DNA of 64,000 nt, taken from assembly GCF_001877035.1 (NCBI RefSeq), contig NZ_CP015756.1:2719001-2783000 (forward strand), read 5' to 3'. Both the position numbers and the translations under genes were made by a program. Shown here piece by piece: positions 17,993 through 26,840 of this stretch. The stretch comes from Clostridium estertheticum subsp. estertheticum. GTDB lineage: Bacteria > Bacillota > Clostridia > Clostridiales > Clostridiaceae. Every line of letters starts with the position of its first letter. Within the stretch, counting starts at the first letter, position 1. A model generated the notes under the pieces. That model did no database searches, had not been told where the DNA came from, and saw only the letters and a program-made list of their open reading frames with translations.

Positions 17993-18093
17993 GTGTATAA
18001 TTTAAATATGATAAATAAAGAAACTATACACTATTATACCAATAATTGTGAAGTTTATCAATTAATTTTTGATGGAACTCTCATTTTTGTAAA

Positions 18094-19236
18094 TTATAAT
18101 AAGTTCATAAGTCTTATTATATTTTCAGCTGTTTTTTCAACGTTTTCCGGTCCATTCACTAAAGCTTCCTCAATAGAAGTTACTCCTTGCATGATACCAA
18201 ATATTGAATCTATCCCACTTTCATATAATATATCTATGCCTTCACCAACTTTTCCGGCTAATGCAATAACTGGCTTATTGTGCTTACTAGCAACTGCCGC
18301 AACACCAAAAGGAGTTTTTCCATATTGAGTTTGGTAATCTATACTTCCTTCTCCAGTCCAAACCATATCTGCATCTTTCACTTTTTCTTCTAGTCCAGTA
18401 TATTCAATTACCATTTCGATACCTTTCTTCAAAGTACCATTTAAAAATGCCAAAAGTCCAGCCCCGAGTCCTCCGGCTGCTCCAGCACCTGGTACATCTA
18501 TAACATCTTTGCCAAGTTGATTTTTTATTATATCTGCATAGTGTTTCAAGTTATCATCTAATATTCCTATCATTTCTTTGGTAGCTCCTTTTTGTGGACC
18601 AAATACATTTGAAGCTCCTTTTTCTCCACAAAGTGGATTGTTAACATCACAAGCTACTTCAATCACAACTTCTTTTAAGCGAGGGTCAAAATTCTTTAAA
18701 TCAATGCTAGTTAGTTTTCCTAATTCTCCACCACCGAAACCTAATTCATTCCCCTGCTTATCTAATAGTTTTCCACCAAGTGCTTGTACAACTCCCGCTC
18801 CACCGTCATTTGTAGCACTTCCACCAATACCTATTAATATTTTTTTTACTCCATGATCTAAGCAAGCATTTATAAGCTGCCCAGTACCATAAGTTGTTGT
18901 TAACAAAGGATTCCTTTGCTTTGCAGGTATTAACTGTATTCCACTGGCACTAGCCATTTCTAATATACCTACTTCTCCTTCTCCTAAAATACCATATTGT
19001 GCTTCTACCATATTTCCAAGCGGTCCAACTACTTCTAAAGAATATACTTTTCCATTAGTAGCATCTACCAATGATTGCATAGTTCCTTCCCCTCCATCAG
19101 CCATTGGTACATGTACGCAGGTAATTTTATCATTTGCCTTTTTTATTCCTCTTTCCATTGCCGTGCAAACTTCTTTCGCTGTCATACTTTCCTTAAAAGA
19201 ATCTGGTGCTAATACAATAACTAAATCCTGTTTCAT
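18094..19236 (-). CDS. glxK: Glycerate 2-kinase
   Basis: A 380-residue glycerate kinase of the GarK/GlxK family, which phosphorylates glycerate with ATP to feed lower glycolysis. It begins KQDLVIVLAPDSFKESMTA, includes the HVPMADGGEGT segment and the GIGGSATNDGG phosphate-binding loop, and ends with the family's GEGSIDYQT and GKVGEG motifs. Start at 19236, with AGGAGTG at normal distance; an in-frame GTG at 19245 lies inside that SD. It is the second gene after gntP (66-base gap), so uptake and phosphorylation are co-expressed. Confidence 0.95.
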   Translation of the reverse strand: MKQDLVIVLAPDSFKESMTAKEVCTAMERGIKKANDKITCVHVPMADGGEGTMQSLVDATNGKVYSLEVVGPLGNMVEAQYGILGEGEVGILEMASASGIQLIPAKQRNPLLTTTYGTGQLINACLDHGVKKILIGIGGSATNDGGAGVVQALGGKLLDKQGNELGFGGGELGKLTSIDLKNFDPRLKEVVIEVACDVNNPLCGEKGASNVFGPQKGATKEMIGILDDNLKHYADIIKNQLGKDVIDVPGAGAAGGLGAGLLAFLNGTLKKGIEMVIEYTGLEEKVKDADMVWTGEGSIDYQTQYGKTPFGVAAVASKHNKPVIALAGKVGEGIDILYESGIDSIFGIMQGVTSIEEALVNGPENVEKTAENIIRLMNLL

Positions 19237-19301
19237 ATATATCACTCCTAACTTAACTTATATTTTTATTAGATAAATAAGTATAAATTCATATTTGCTT
19301 G

Positions 19302-20585
19302 TTATTTTAAAAATCCATATATGATAGTTGCTGTAATCATCATAGATCCACCAACCATAGATTCATATGGAATAAGTTTCATACGTTCTTTAATTTTCAT
19401 TTTTACAGAATCCGCTGAAGCATGAAAGAAATTACCATGTGGCAAATGATCAATAACTGTAGCCCCTGTATGTACCATAATTGCCGCATTTAATGGAGGT
19501 ACTCCCATAGCTAATATTGCTTTTCCAAAGCTTCCAGATGCTAGAATTGCTCCTGTAGCTGTTGATGCAGTAGCTCCTGCCATGAGTATTCCTGATATCG
19601 GTGCTAAAAACACCCCTGAAATACCTGCCGAGTGGATACATTGTACCACTACCGCACTTAAATTAGATTTAGAAATGACACCTGCAATTGCACCTGCACC
19701 AATTAATATTATGGCAGTACCTGTCATTTTATTTAACCCTGAAGTGGTATATTCAACAACTTTATTAAATTGACCCATTGCGATTAATCCTATTAATCCT
19801 GCAAGTGGCAGTATAATCATAGAATCAATTTTAATTTTCGCTAAAAATTGTATATGAAATATATTTCCAATAGGACTTAATGATAACAATAAAATTGCTA
19901 CAATTGGAGCCACCATTGATTTGGCGAAACTTGGTTTTTCTTTTGTAGTAGTTACAATTGCTTCTGATTCTTTAATTAATTCACCTTTTTTACTTAACAT
20001 TGTAGCAACGAAATATGTTACTATTAATCCTACTATTGCAGGTATAAAACCATTAATCATTACTTGTGCTAGATCTAAATTAAAACCTTTTGCTACTGCT
20101 ATAGTATTGGGATTAGGAGAAATTATGTTTCCAGCCTTACCTCCACCTACCATCGCTAAAAGTATTGAAGATTTAGTAAGTCCAACTTTTTTACCTACGG
20201 ACAATGCTATTGGTGCAACTATAATAACTGAAACTGCAATAAATACACCTACAGCAGTTATAACCATAGTTGCAATGGCTATTGCTAAAAGAGCCTTTTT
20301 TTCGCCCAGCTTTTCCACTATAGTTTCTGCAATTCTCTCTGCTGCACCAGACTCAATTAGAATACCTGCGAGTATTCCTGCTGCGAGCACTCTAACCACT
20401 GCCCCCATTACGCTGCTGGTACCATCAATAACAATTTGTGTAGTTTGAGTCAAACTAGCACCGCCAACTAATCCGCCTATAATAGCACCTCCAAAAAGTG
20501 CGTATACAGGACTTACCTTTCTAAATATTAAAACTATAGCAACTATTAAACCAAATATTGCTCCACTCCAATTAATTACAGCCAT
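19302..20585 (-). CDS. gntP: GntP-family gluconate/glycerate permease
   Basis: A 427-residue integral membrane transporter of the GntP family with about 12 hydrophobic segments. Family landmarks include the glycine-rich VGGGKAGNIISPNPNT loop and VHTGATVIDHLPHGNFFH near the C-terminus. Substrates of the family are gluconate, related sugar acids and, when paired with a glycerate kinase and CdaR as here, glycerate. The ATG has GGGAGGAA upstream. It is the first gene of the operon; a candidate CcpA operator lies about 115 bases upstream. Confidence 0.93.
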   Translation of the reverse strand: MAVINWSGAIFGLIVAIVLIFRKVSPVYALFGGAIIGGLVGGASLTQTTQIVIDGTSSVMGAVVRVLAAGILAGILIESGAAERIAETIVEKLGEKKALLAIAIATMVITAVGVFIAVSVIIVAPIALSVGKKVGLTKSSILLAMVGGGKAGNIISPNPNTIAVAKGFNLDLAQVMINGFIPAIVGLIVTYFVATMLSKKGELIKESEAIVTTTKEKPSFAKSMVAPIVAILLLSLSPIGNIFHIQFLAKIKIDSMIILPLAGLIGLIAMGQFNKVVEYTTSGLNKMTGTAIILIGAGAIAGVISKSNLSAVVVQCIHSAGISGVFLAPISGILMAGATASTATGAILASGSFGKAILAMGVPPLNAAIMVHTGATVIDHLPHGNFFHASADSVKMKIKERMKLIPYESMVGGSMMITATIIYGFLK

Positions 20586-20698
20586 TTTATTTCCTCCCTA
20601 TTGTATAAATGTAGTTGTATCTTTAATAATAAATGATCTCATCTAGTGTTAACCATAAATTCAATTAGATACTTAAAAAAATTTGTAGCATAATATCT

Positions 20699-20713
20699 AT
20701 ATAACGTTTTCAT
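20699..20713 (-). promoter_or_regulatory. Candidate CcpA (cre) site upstream of gntP
   Basis: ATGAAAACGTTATAT on the minus strand matches the cre consensus WTGNAANCGNWNNCW at all but one position. It shares the core ATGAAAACGTT with the site upstream of the pectate lyase. Confidence 0.45.
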
Positions 20714-21056
20714 AACTTCTATATTAATAATAGTATTTTTATAAACCAGTTGATATTGGTTATTTAACTTTTTTTATTGTTCATTTGCACAATAATCCTT
20801 ATATCTCTTAATGTCTTACTTCTAATCATATTAAAAGAAGAGGTCCATAATTAAGATAATATGTAAAATAAACACTAACGAATCTTTTTTAATTTTAGAA
20901 AAAATGTCTTGAATTTCAAAATTGCATAAGATAAAATACATATAAGTAAATTATTACATAACATTAAAAATTAAACTATAATGTATAAATGTCAGATACA
21001 AATTATTATAAAGTAGCATTAGTATTAAAGGCAGTCTTAAATTAGATATGGCTACA

Positions 21057-21071
21057 ATGAAAACGTTTTAT
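21057..21071 (+). promoter_or_regulatory. Candidate CcpA (cre) site upstream of the pectate lyase
   Basis: ATGAAAACGTTTTAT matches WTGNAANCGNWNNCW except at the same single position as the gntP site. It lies about 108 bases before the start codon. The rest of the 593-base gap between gntP and the lyase is AT-rich with no further gene or RNA seen. Confidence 0.45.
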
Positions 21072-21178
21072 TCGGTAGAAGATTTTCTCTCTTGGTACAA
21101 AAATACAAACATGATTCCATGAGTTTTAGGTACAACCTTAAACTTAAGAATAAATAAAAAAATACGGAGGAATTATTT

Positions 21179-22450
21179 ATGAAAAAAATGAGATCATTGT
21201 CAGGAGTTTTCCTATCACTATCTATGGTGTGTAGCTTAGCATTTTACCCTGTTAGCCAATCATTTGCAGTAACACCAGCTCCTGTTACAGTTAAGGATTT
21301 TAATAGTTTACAAGCAGCTATTAAATCAGCAACTAGTGGTGAAACAATACAAATTGCAGCAAATACGCTTGACTGTACAAGTCAGATTGTACTTGATAAA
21401 TTAGCTTCGGGCATTACTATTCAAGCAGCCGCCGGTTACACTCCAGTGCTTGACTTTACAACTTTCAAAGAAGTATCAAAGAAATTGAGTCCAAAAACAA
21501 CAGGAGATGCATATACAGGTTTTAGAATCACTGGCGGTAGCTACACAATAAAAGGACTAATAATTCAAAAAGCATATGACAACGGTATGCTCATAAAGCC
21601 TAATTATAATGCAAAAGTAAAACCAACTGTAGCAAATGCTGGAAAACCTGACAACAATTCAATTGTTAACTGCGTATTCCGTTACAATGGAGATGCAGGT
21701 CTTCAGATTTCAGGTAGTGAATCACTTGAATCAGCAGGAGTTAGTGTACGTCCAAACAACACTCACATAACTGGGTGTGTATCTTACAGAAACTTTGACA
21801 TACTTACAACTGGCGGAAATGCAGACGGATTTGCAGCAAAACTTTTCCTTGGAACAGGTACTGTATTCTCATACTGTGTATCTGCTGAAAACTCTGATGA
21901 CGCTTGGGACAGCTTTGCTATAGGTAGCAGTGACGTTACTTATCAACACTGCGTAGCATATCACTCTGGTGATTCTACAGTATTCAGTGGAGCATATGAC
22001 AAAGCACACGGACTTCCAGTAGACACAAATATGACGGTAGGTACTTGCAAAGGTAACGGTAATGGCTTTAAGATGGGATCAGGTTCATCAAAATATGGTG
22101 CACAAACAAACGGTGTTAAAAATCTTACTAACTGTTTAGCAGTAGATAATATGTCAAAGGGTTTTGATGAAAATAATGGTACTGGCACAATAAACCTTAC
22201 AAATGGTATGGGTTTAGGTAATGTAAGTGGCGACTATGTACTTGACCTTATGAAAGCTGGTACATTCATAAATGCACAGGCATCCTCCTCAAAGAACCTA
22301 AAAGCTCCTAGTGGTGGAAATATCACAATTGCAAGCACAGCAAATCAGACAGCTATTAGATCAGAAGTTAATAGTGCTATGGCAAAAATGAGACAAGAAC
22401 TTACTGCAAACAAAATTCCAACACAAATGAACTTTAGCTTCTGGAAATAG
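21179..22450 (+). CDS. Secreted pectate lyase, polysaccharide lyase family 9
   Basis: A 423-residue extracellular enzyme. A Sec signal peptide is obvious (KKM, hydrophobic stretch, cleavage near FAVTPA), followed by a parallel beta-helix. The PL9 signature is present: Asp216 in NADGFAAK, then Asp240, Asp241 and Asp244 in NSDDAWD for calcium, and Lys298 in NGFKMG as the probable catalytic base. It would cleave polygalacturonate by beta-elimination outside the cell. GGAGG precedes the ATG. Base composition looks GC-richer than its neighbours, possibly from transfer. It stands alone with its own terminator; oligogalacturonate uptake genes are not in the window. Confidence 0.9.
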   Translation: MKKMRSLSGVFLSLSMVCSLAFYPVSQSFAVTPAPVTVKDFNSLQAAIKSATSGETIQIAANTLDCTSQIVLDKLASGITIQAAAGYTPVLDFTTFKEVSKKLSPKTTGDAYTGFRITGGSYTIKGLIIQKAYDNGMLIKPNYNAKVKPTVANAGKPDNNSIVNCVFRYNGDAGLQISGSESLESAGVSVRPNNTHITGCVSYRNFDILTTGGNADGFAAKLFLGTGTVFSYCVSAENSDDAWDSFAIGSSDVTYQHCVAYHSGDSTVFSGAYDKAHGLPVDTNMTVGTCKGNGNGFKMGSGSSKYGAQTNGVKNLTNCLAVDNMSKGFDENNGTGTINLTNGMGLGNVSGDYVLDLMKAGTFINAQASSSKNLKAPSGGNITIASTANQTAIRSEVNSAMAKMRQELTANKIPTQMNFSFWK

Positions 22451-22470
22451 TTAATACAATAGAAAAGATA

Positions 22471-22514
22471 AATGAGTAGCCCTTGAGTATTCTCAGGTGC
22501 TACTCATTTTTACT
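22471..22514 (+). terminator. Pectate lyase terminator
   Basis: AATGAGTAGC-CCTTGAG pairs with CTCAGG-TGCTACTCATT (about 16 bp, one mismatch), followed by TTTTA. Confidence 0.85.
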
Positions 22515-22551
22515 TCCATTTACGCTTAGCTATTATTAGATTATTCTTATT

Positions 22552-23466
22552 TTAGTTTTTCACTGCCAAACAATAATTTACATTATCAAATGCTGTTATA
22601 GGATGATCTGGATTTAATTTATTATATTTTTTGAAATACTGCTCTGTTATTTCATTTGGTGTCAAATGCTCATAAATCAAAAAATTACTATCAGCTAATA
22701 AATTTTTAAGCTCTGAATAGGAATAGCTTGCAAGCATTTTCTCATTAGCCCCACCTGCCAGTGCCACTTGTTTTTTCGTACTTTCTCCTGCTTTCGTGGT
22801 ATATGAATCCTCATCTGGATAATCAAAAATAATAACACTACCTTTTGGCACAATGCATGAAATAGTGTTGAGTGTTTCAGCAAAAGTCTTCTTAGTCAAA
22901 TAGTAGCTTATCCCAAGCAAACTGCAAAAGCTGATTTTACTTTGATCAAATTCAAGGCAGGAAATTAAATTGATTTCCCAGTTGTTTTCTGTAAAATCAG
23001 CTGATACGTAGTGCAGATTAGCAGGTTTTTCTGATAATAGTGATTGAATACGCTTTTGTTTATCAGAACCAGTGGCCGGATGGTCAAGTTCAAAAATTTG
23101 AATGGTTGATGCCCAATCAGGCTGACGATATGCAAATGTATCATAACCGGCAGCGAAAATTACATATTGTTTTGCACCACTTCGCACAGCATTTTCAAGT
23201 GCTTTTTCCGCAAATGCTGATCTACCAAGTGGCGTTGGAGATAACTGATTATCTACAACCCATTGTAATGCTTCTTTCTGCGTACCATCAAATGATGGAT
23301 TGAAAAAATTGATTCCTTTTGACATATTACTTGAAATTTGTTCGTATTCATTCTCAGTTAAAATGTCTTTTGCCAAATAATCATCAAATACTTTATCTGT
23401 ATTTTGCAGTGAATGATACGCCCTTGAAAATGCGCTTATCAATGCGGTCATGCTTTTTTGCTCCAT
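22552..23466 (-). CDS. Class I SAM methyltransferase, leucine carboxyl methyltransferase-like
   Basis: A 304-residue methyltransferase of the LCM/PPM1-like family (also called TIGR00027-type in bacteria). Characteristic features are TPLGRSAFAEKALE early in the chain, the SAM-binding VIFAAGYDTFAYR, an acidic FELDHP strand and FSLLGISYYLT in the middle. Eukaryotic relatives methylate C-terminal carboxylates; bacterial members are mostly uncharacterised, some acting in natural-product pathways. The ATG at 23466 has AGAGGTG upstream. It is monocistronic by appearance, with no neighbours suggesting a substrate. Confidence 0.85.
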   Translation of the reverse strand: MEQKSMTALISAFSRAYHSLQNTDKVFDDYLAKDILTENEYEQISSNMSKGINFFNPSFDGTQKEALQWVVDNQLSPTPLGRSAFAEKALENAVRSGAKQYVIFAAGYDTFAYRQPDWASTIQIFELDHPATGSDKQKRIQSLLSEKPANLHYVSADFTENNWEINLISCLEFDQSKISFCSLLGISYYLTKKTFAETLNTISCIVPKGSVIIFDYPDEDSYTTKAGESTKKQVALAGGANEKMLASYSYSELKNLLADSNFLIYEHLTPNEITEQYFKKYNKLNPDHPITAFDNVNYCLAVKN

Positions 23467-23585
23467 AAAATTATCACCTCTAATAATTAATACCACTTCA
23501 TTATCAACAGTACAAGGCTTGAAAATTCCCTTGTTTTGTGGTATAATAGAGGTTAAAAATATAAAAGTTTACAAAATAGCCATAT

Positions 23586-24128
23586 TTATAGCGACAACTT
23601 TTGTAATTCAATAGCATAACAAAAACTGTTTATATTTTTCTCATAACAATAGAAAGGAATGTCTCTCCAAGGAAAATATACCTGACCCACTTTTTTATAA
23701 CCAAAATCCTCATATAATTTAAGTGCTGTTTCATTTCCACTATAAGCATCTAATCTAATACATGAATAGTTATTTTTAGCAGCTACATCTTCAATAAACT
23801 TTAACATTTTTTTTGCAATACCCTTTCCCTGAGATTCCGGATGAACAGACAATCTATGAATAACTAATACCTTTATTCCATCAGTAGACCAGTTTATTTG
23901 ACTGTATTCTGGAGATTGTTCTTCATTTATTGCAACATATGCTATATACTTGCCATCATCCTTTAAGACGTAACAATGCTCACTCTTAATATCATTTTCA
24001 ATAATATCCGAATTTGGATAAAATTCATTCCACTGATATATGCTTTGACTCTCCATATATTTTATACAGTTAGAAATTATATCAAGAATGCCTGATAGGT
24101 CTTTTTTCTTCCCCTTAATAAAATCCAT
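23586..24128 (-). CDS. GNAT-family N-acetyltransferase
   Basis: A 180-residue acetyl-CoA-dependent acetyltransferase. Motif A is clear (LSVHPESQGKGIAKKML, the pyrophosphate loop), followed by the ALKLYEDFGYKKVG motif B. Substrate unknown. A GGGGGAAA stretch upstream of the ATG serves as SD. It lies between the methyltransferase and the MaoC-like gene on the same strand, with 79 and 119 base gaps, so co-transcription is possible but not required. Confidence 0.88.
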   Translation of the reverse strand: MDFIKGKKKDLSGILDIISNCIKYMESQSIYQWNEFYPNSDIIENDIKSEHCYVLKDDGKYIAYVAINEEQSPEYSQINWSTDGIKVLVIHRLSVHPESQGKGIAKKMLKFIEDVAAKNNYSCIRLDAYSGNETALKLYEDFGYKKVGQVYFPWRDIPFYCYEKNINSFCYAIELQKLSL

Positions 24129-24207
24129 CCCTTTTTCCCCCTTTAAAAAGCTTTTAATAAATTTGCTATATATAAAGATAAATATTATTTATATTACATT
24201 GAGTATT

Positions 24208-24741
24208 TTAAAATATGGTTGCTTTAAAGCATAATATCCCATTACTAAAACCCTTGATAAGATTTCCTTCTTGTTTTAAAAAAACTGATTTATCACCATA
24301 AACAGGATAAATATATTTTACTTCTATTTTATTTGCTTTAGTTGTGTTACAAAGTTCTTTTAAAATAAATAGCCCTTGTACAACAGGATTCTCAGTAAGA
24401 TGAATAGAATTTGTATCTCCTGTTAGATGGCTAAAATCTGCAATTTCTTCTTTTGAAAAATTATGCCATAGGGTCTCTTTCTCTTGAATCGTTTCTGTTT
24501 GAACAGGTTCTTTAACAGTTACATTCATCATTAAATATACAGTTAATGTTTCCGCAATTTCATTTTCAATATATCCGCTACAGCTTGCTATACAAAGTTT
24601 TTCATTGCTTTTCAGAACCTCACTTCTATAAGTTTCTTCATCTAATTTTGATTTGAAACGCTGATATTTTACTTTAGCAATAAATGCACCTTCATAAAAA
24701 AAATCTTCAGTTGTAGAAAACGCTCTAAATAAATCTATCAT
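24208..24741 (-). CDS. Hot-dog-fold MaoC-like protein
   Basis: A 177-residue protein. The segment FSKEEIADFSHLTGDTNSIHL resembles the hydratase motif of MaoC-like enzymes (FxxxDIxxFAxLTGDxNPIH), with conserved Asp and His, so a hot-dog fold is likely. The N-terminal half is less typical. The substrate is unknown, and an enoyl-CoA hydratase role would be a guess. A truncated and frameshifted second copy lies at 29398-29763. The two copies are close enough at DNA level that the duplication must be recent. Confidence 0.6.
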   Translation of the reverse strand: MIDLFRAFSTTEDFFYEGAFIAKVKYQRFKSKLDEETYRSEVLKSNEKLCIASCSGYIENEIAETLTVYLMMNVTVKEPVQTETIQEKETLWHNFSKEEIADFSHLTGDTNSIHLTENPVVQGLFILKELCNTTKANKIEVKYIYPVYGDKSVFLKQEGNLIKGFSNGILCFKATIF

Positions 24742-24828
24742 TATTATTCCATCCCCATTTAACTAAATTTGTTTTAAACTTGCCACATCAGCCCCTGTAA
24801 ATTTATTATCATAATTAATAATGAACTT

Positions 24829-24990
24829 CTAAATTTCAATGTCAACACCTATTTTTCTATTTTTGTATCTATATAATACTAAAACTAAAATGAGTATTAT
24901 AGTTACAACAACCATCCCAATGTAGTAAACTCTTATAATTTCACAAACATTAATATGTAAAAAATGTAGCTCTAAGTATCTACCCCAAAA
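24829..24990 (-). pseudogene. Membrane-protein remnant downstream of padR
   Basis: An open frame of 53 codons with no SD-supported start, beginning just after a stop codon behind padR. It encodes FWGRYLELHFLH, then a hydrophobic helix (GMVVVTIILILVLVLY) and a basic tail RYKNRK. This looks like the C-terminal end of a membrane protein whose front was lost. PadR genes often precede a membrane partner, which would fit. It could also be a genuine small membrane protein using an internal ATG. Confidence 0.4.
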
Positions 24991-24996
24991 TTAATT

Positions 24997-25536
24997 TTAA
25001 TGTTTAGCATTTTGTTTGCTTTTATTTCTTATATCTTCTAACAGTCCTTCAAACCATTGAACATTTACTAAATGATGAGAAAGTGAATTTTCCAACATTT
25101 TTTTAAAATAAGTAGGTATATTTTCGTAAAGTTCAAGAGATTGTTCTAATAAAAAAATTTTCTTTTTAGTTTGTTCTATTTGTATTTCTATTAGTTTTGT
25201 TAACTCCTTGCTATTATATTCATTAGCAAATAGCATTGCTGCATAAAAAGATAAGTTTATATAATCTGTCTTAGAGCCATACTTATACATCAATTTTTCA
25301 AATTCTTTATCCCCTAGTTCAGTGATAATATAATTATGCGTCTCTCTAGTATTGTCTAATTGGTCAATTCTTTTAATATATTGTTTTTCTTCTAATTGTT
25401 GAAGATTATAATAGAATGACCCTTTAGTGAAATTCACTATATATTTATAGTGTCGATCTTCCATTAAGGCTAATAATTCGTATCCGTAGGAACCTGGGCT
25501 TTGTTTTAATAAACCTAAAATTAATAATGGTATCAA
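24997..25536 (-). CDS. PadR-family transcriptional regulator
   Basis: A 179-residue PadR regulator. The N-terminal winged helix is typical (LLILGLLKQSPGSYGYELLALMED with GSFYYNLQQLEEKQYI), followed by a long coiled C-terminal dimerisation helix (KELTKLIEIQIEQTKKKIFLLEQSLELYE). The start is TTG at 25536 with GAAGGTG upstream. It lies 62 bases after the esterase gene on the same strand, so the two are probably one transcript. It is the nearest candidate to bind the twin palindromes of that promoter. Confidence 0.9.
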   Translation of the reverse strand: MIPLLILGLLKQSPGSYGYELLALMEDRHYKYIVNFTKGSFYYNLQQLEEKQYIKRIDQLDNTRETHNYIITELGDKEFEKLMYKYGSKTDYINLSFYAAMLFANEYNSKELTKLIEIQIEQTKKKIFLLEQSLELYENIPTYFKKMLENSLSHHLVNVQWFEGLLEDIRNKSKQNAKH

Positions 25537-25598
25537 AAAAACACCTTCTTTATATTTTCATCAAAATTGTGCTAATAGTTATTCCGCAATTATAAAGT

Positions 25599-26447
25599 TT
25601 AAACATTGTTGATTTGTATATACTGAGATTCAAATTCATCATACGATATTTTCCCTAACGCAAAATCCATACTTTTTATATATATTTTTTCTGCTTTTGT
25701 ATGTGTTCTAGCATTATTAATATTTATCAACTCATTTTCATTAATCAATGGCTTCATAACATGCTGTTTATTAGAAAAGGCTTCAAAATAACGCATCCCA
25801 AATTTTCTTTGAGAAATTGCATCAATATGAATACCATCAGTATTAGATGTTAAACCTGATGCTGTGACAAAGTAACAATTATCTTGTTCAACAGTAAATT
25901 TCTGCAACTCTTGATTAATAAAGTTATATTCAATACAGCCTTTTCCAAATCCTTTTTTGCCTAAAAAATCTCCTAAACCACCAATAATGAGAGGAATATC
26001 TGGAGCATTCAACTCTTTTCTAAGAGCTTCAATAATTAAAAGTAATTTTTTGTAATAGACTTTGTAGTTACCATTCATACTATCAGTTTCTCCTTGATGC
26101 CATAGAATTCCTGTTAAGTCACTACTTTTCATAGCAAATTTAGCTTCAGTTATTGCATGTCTAAAAAGTACTTTATCTACAGCCCATTCATCCAGAGTGC
26201 TTCCACCTTCAGCACAAGGAATTAACCCAATAGTATCTTCTTGATTTTGCAGGCACCATGCATCTGCAAATGAACCAGCCAGACTTATTCCTGAAACAGG
26301 GCGGTCATAGTTGATGGGTTCAGTCATCATTTGCCATCTACCATTACGCAACATTTGTATTCTTTCATTATAAATCGGGGTTACTTCATGAATAAACCCT
26401 CGTCCAGCCATATTCGACTGTCCTAACATTAAAAACGATTTAACCAT
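25599..26447 (-). CDS. SGNH-type carbohydrate esterase (sialate O-acetylesterase-like)
   Basis: A 282-residue esterase of the SASA (DUF303/CE6-like) group that removes acetyl groups from sugars. The nucleophile block is FLMLGQSNMAGRG (Ser in GQSN), the middle block GILWHQGETDS, and the catalytic DGIHID lies near the C-terminus. No signal peptide is visible, so it is cytoplasmic. Start at 26447 has GAAAGGATG seven bases upstream; the longer frame from 26471 does not. It is driven by a near-consensus promoter carrying two palindromic operators and is followed by padR. Confidence 0.87.
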   Translation of the reverse strand: MVKSFLMLGQSNMAGRGFIHEVTPIYNERIQMLRNGRWQMMTEPINYDRPVSGISLAGSFADAWCLQNQEDTIGLIPCAEGGSTLDEWAVDKVLFRHAITEAKFAMKSSDLTGILWHQGETDSMNGNYKVYYKKLLLIIEALRKELNAPDIPLIIGGLGDFLGKKGFGKGCIEYNFINQELQKFTVEQDNCYFVTASGLTSNTDGIHIDAISQRKFGMRYFEAFSNKQHVMKPLINENELININNARTHTKAEKIYIKSMDFALGKISYDEFESQYIQINNV

Positions 26448-26547
26448 TTTTCTCATCCTTTCTTTATTCAATATTTATGAAGAAACGTTTCCAGTTCTCA
26501 ATAAATATTAAGTAGTTACTTATTTAATTTTTTACCCAATACAGACA

Positions 26548-26596
26548 TAGTCTAATTAGACTAATGACATATGTATAGTATAGTCTAATTAGACTA
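26548..26596. promoter_or_regulatory. Twin palindromic operators TAGTCTAATTAGACTA
   Basis: Two identical perfect 16-bp palindromes at 26548-26563 and 26581-26596, centres 33 bp apart (about three helical turns). One lies between -35 and -10, the other just past the expected transcription start. This is the arrangement expected for a dimeric repressor, perhaps the PadR protein encoded in the same unit. Confidence 0.7.
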
Positions 26597-26604
26597 ATTG
26601 TCAA
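26577..26604 (-). promoter_or_regulatory. Promoter of the esterase-padR unit
   Basis: TTGACA (26599-26604) and TATACT (26577-26582) with a 16-base spacer on the minus strand, one mismatch to the sigma-A consensus overall. The spacer is filled by one of the 16-bp palindromes. Confidence 0.75.
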
Positions 26605-26840
26605 TAATATTTTTTCAGAAGGTAAAGCCAATATATATTTTAGACGATGGTGAGCTAATGCTTACTATCCTAGCTTCTTTTGCATAGGAGAAGAGTAGAT
26701 CAGTAGGATGTAGTTAAGCCTCGCATTTCTGTATAAGCATAAATCTGAGTAGTTAATAATAGATTTAATTTTAAATTGCTAAATTATAAGTTGATTTGAA
26801 CGATATTATAAATATAAAACAAAAGACAAGGAGGCACCAC
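26605..26840 (+). other. Structured leader upstream of the chemotaxis gene
   Basis: Plus-strand bases about 26645-26669 form a hairpin (GATGGTGAGC with GCTTACTATC, two G-U), and TATCCTA (26666-26672) can pair with TAGGATG (26704-26710). This may be an RNA leader, but it matches no riboswitch family I can name. Confidence 0.3.

Noticed and set aside
19921-20448. 175-codon plus-strand frame inside gntP
   Set aside because: It is antisense to a clear permease gene, lacks an SD and encodes low-complexity sequence typical of a mirror frame.
23040-23303. 87-codon plus-strand frame
   Set aside because: Antisense to the methyltransferase gene, without SD or recognisable domain.
26611-26760. c-di-GMP-I riboswitch upstream of the chemotaxis gene
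   Set aside because: GGTAAAGCC and several hairpins are suggestive, and such switches often precede these receptors, but the conserved GGGACGCAAAGC core and GGCCTAA segment are absent.
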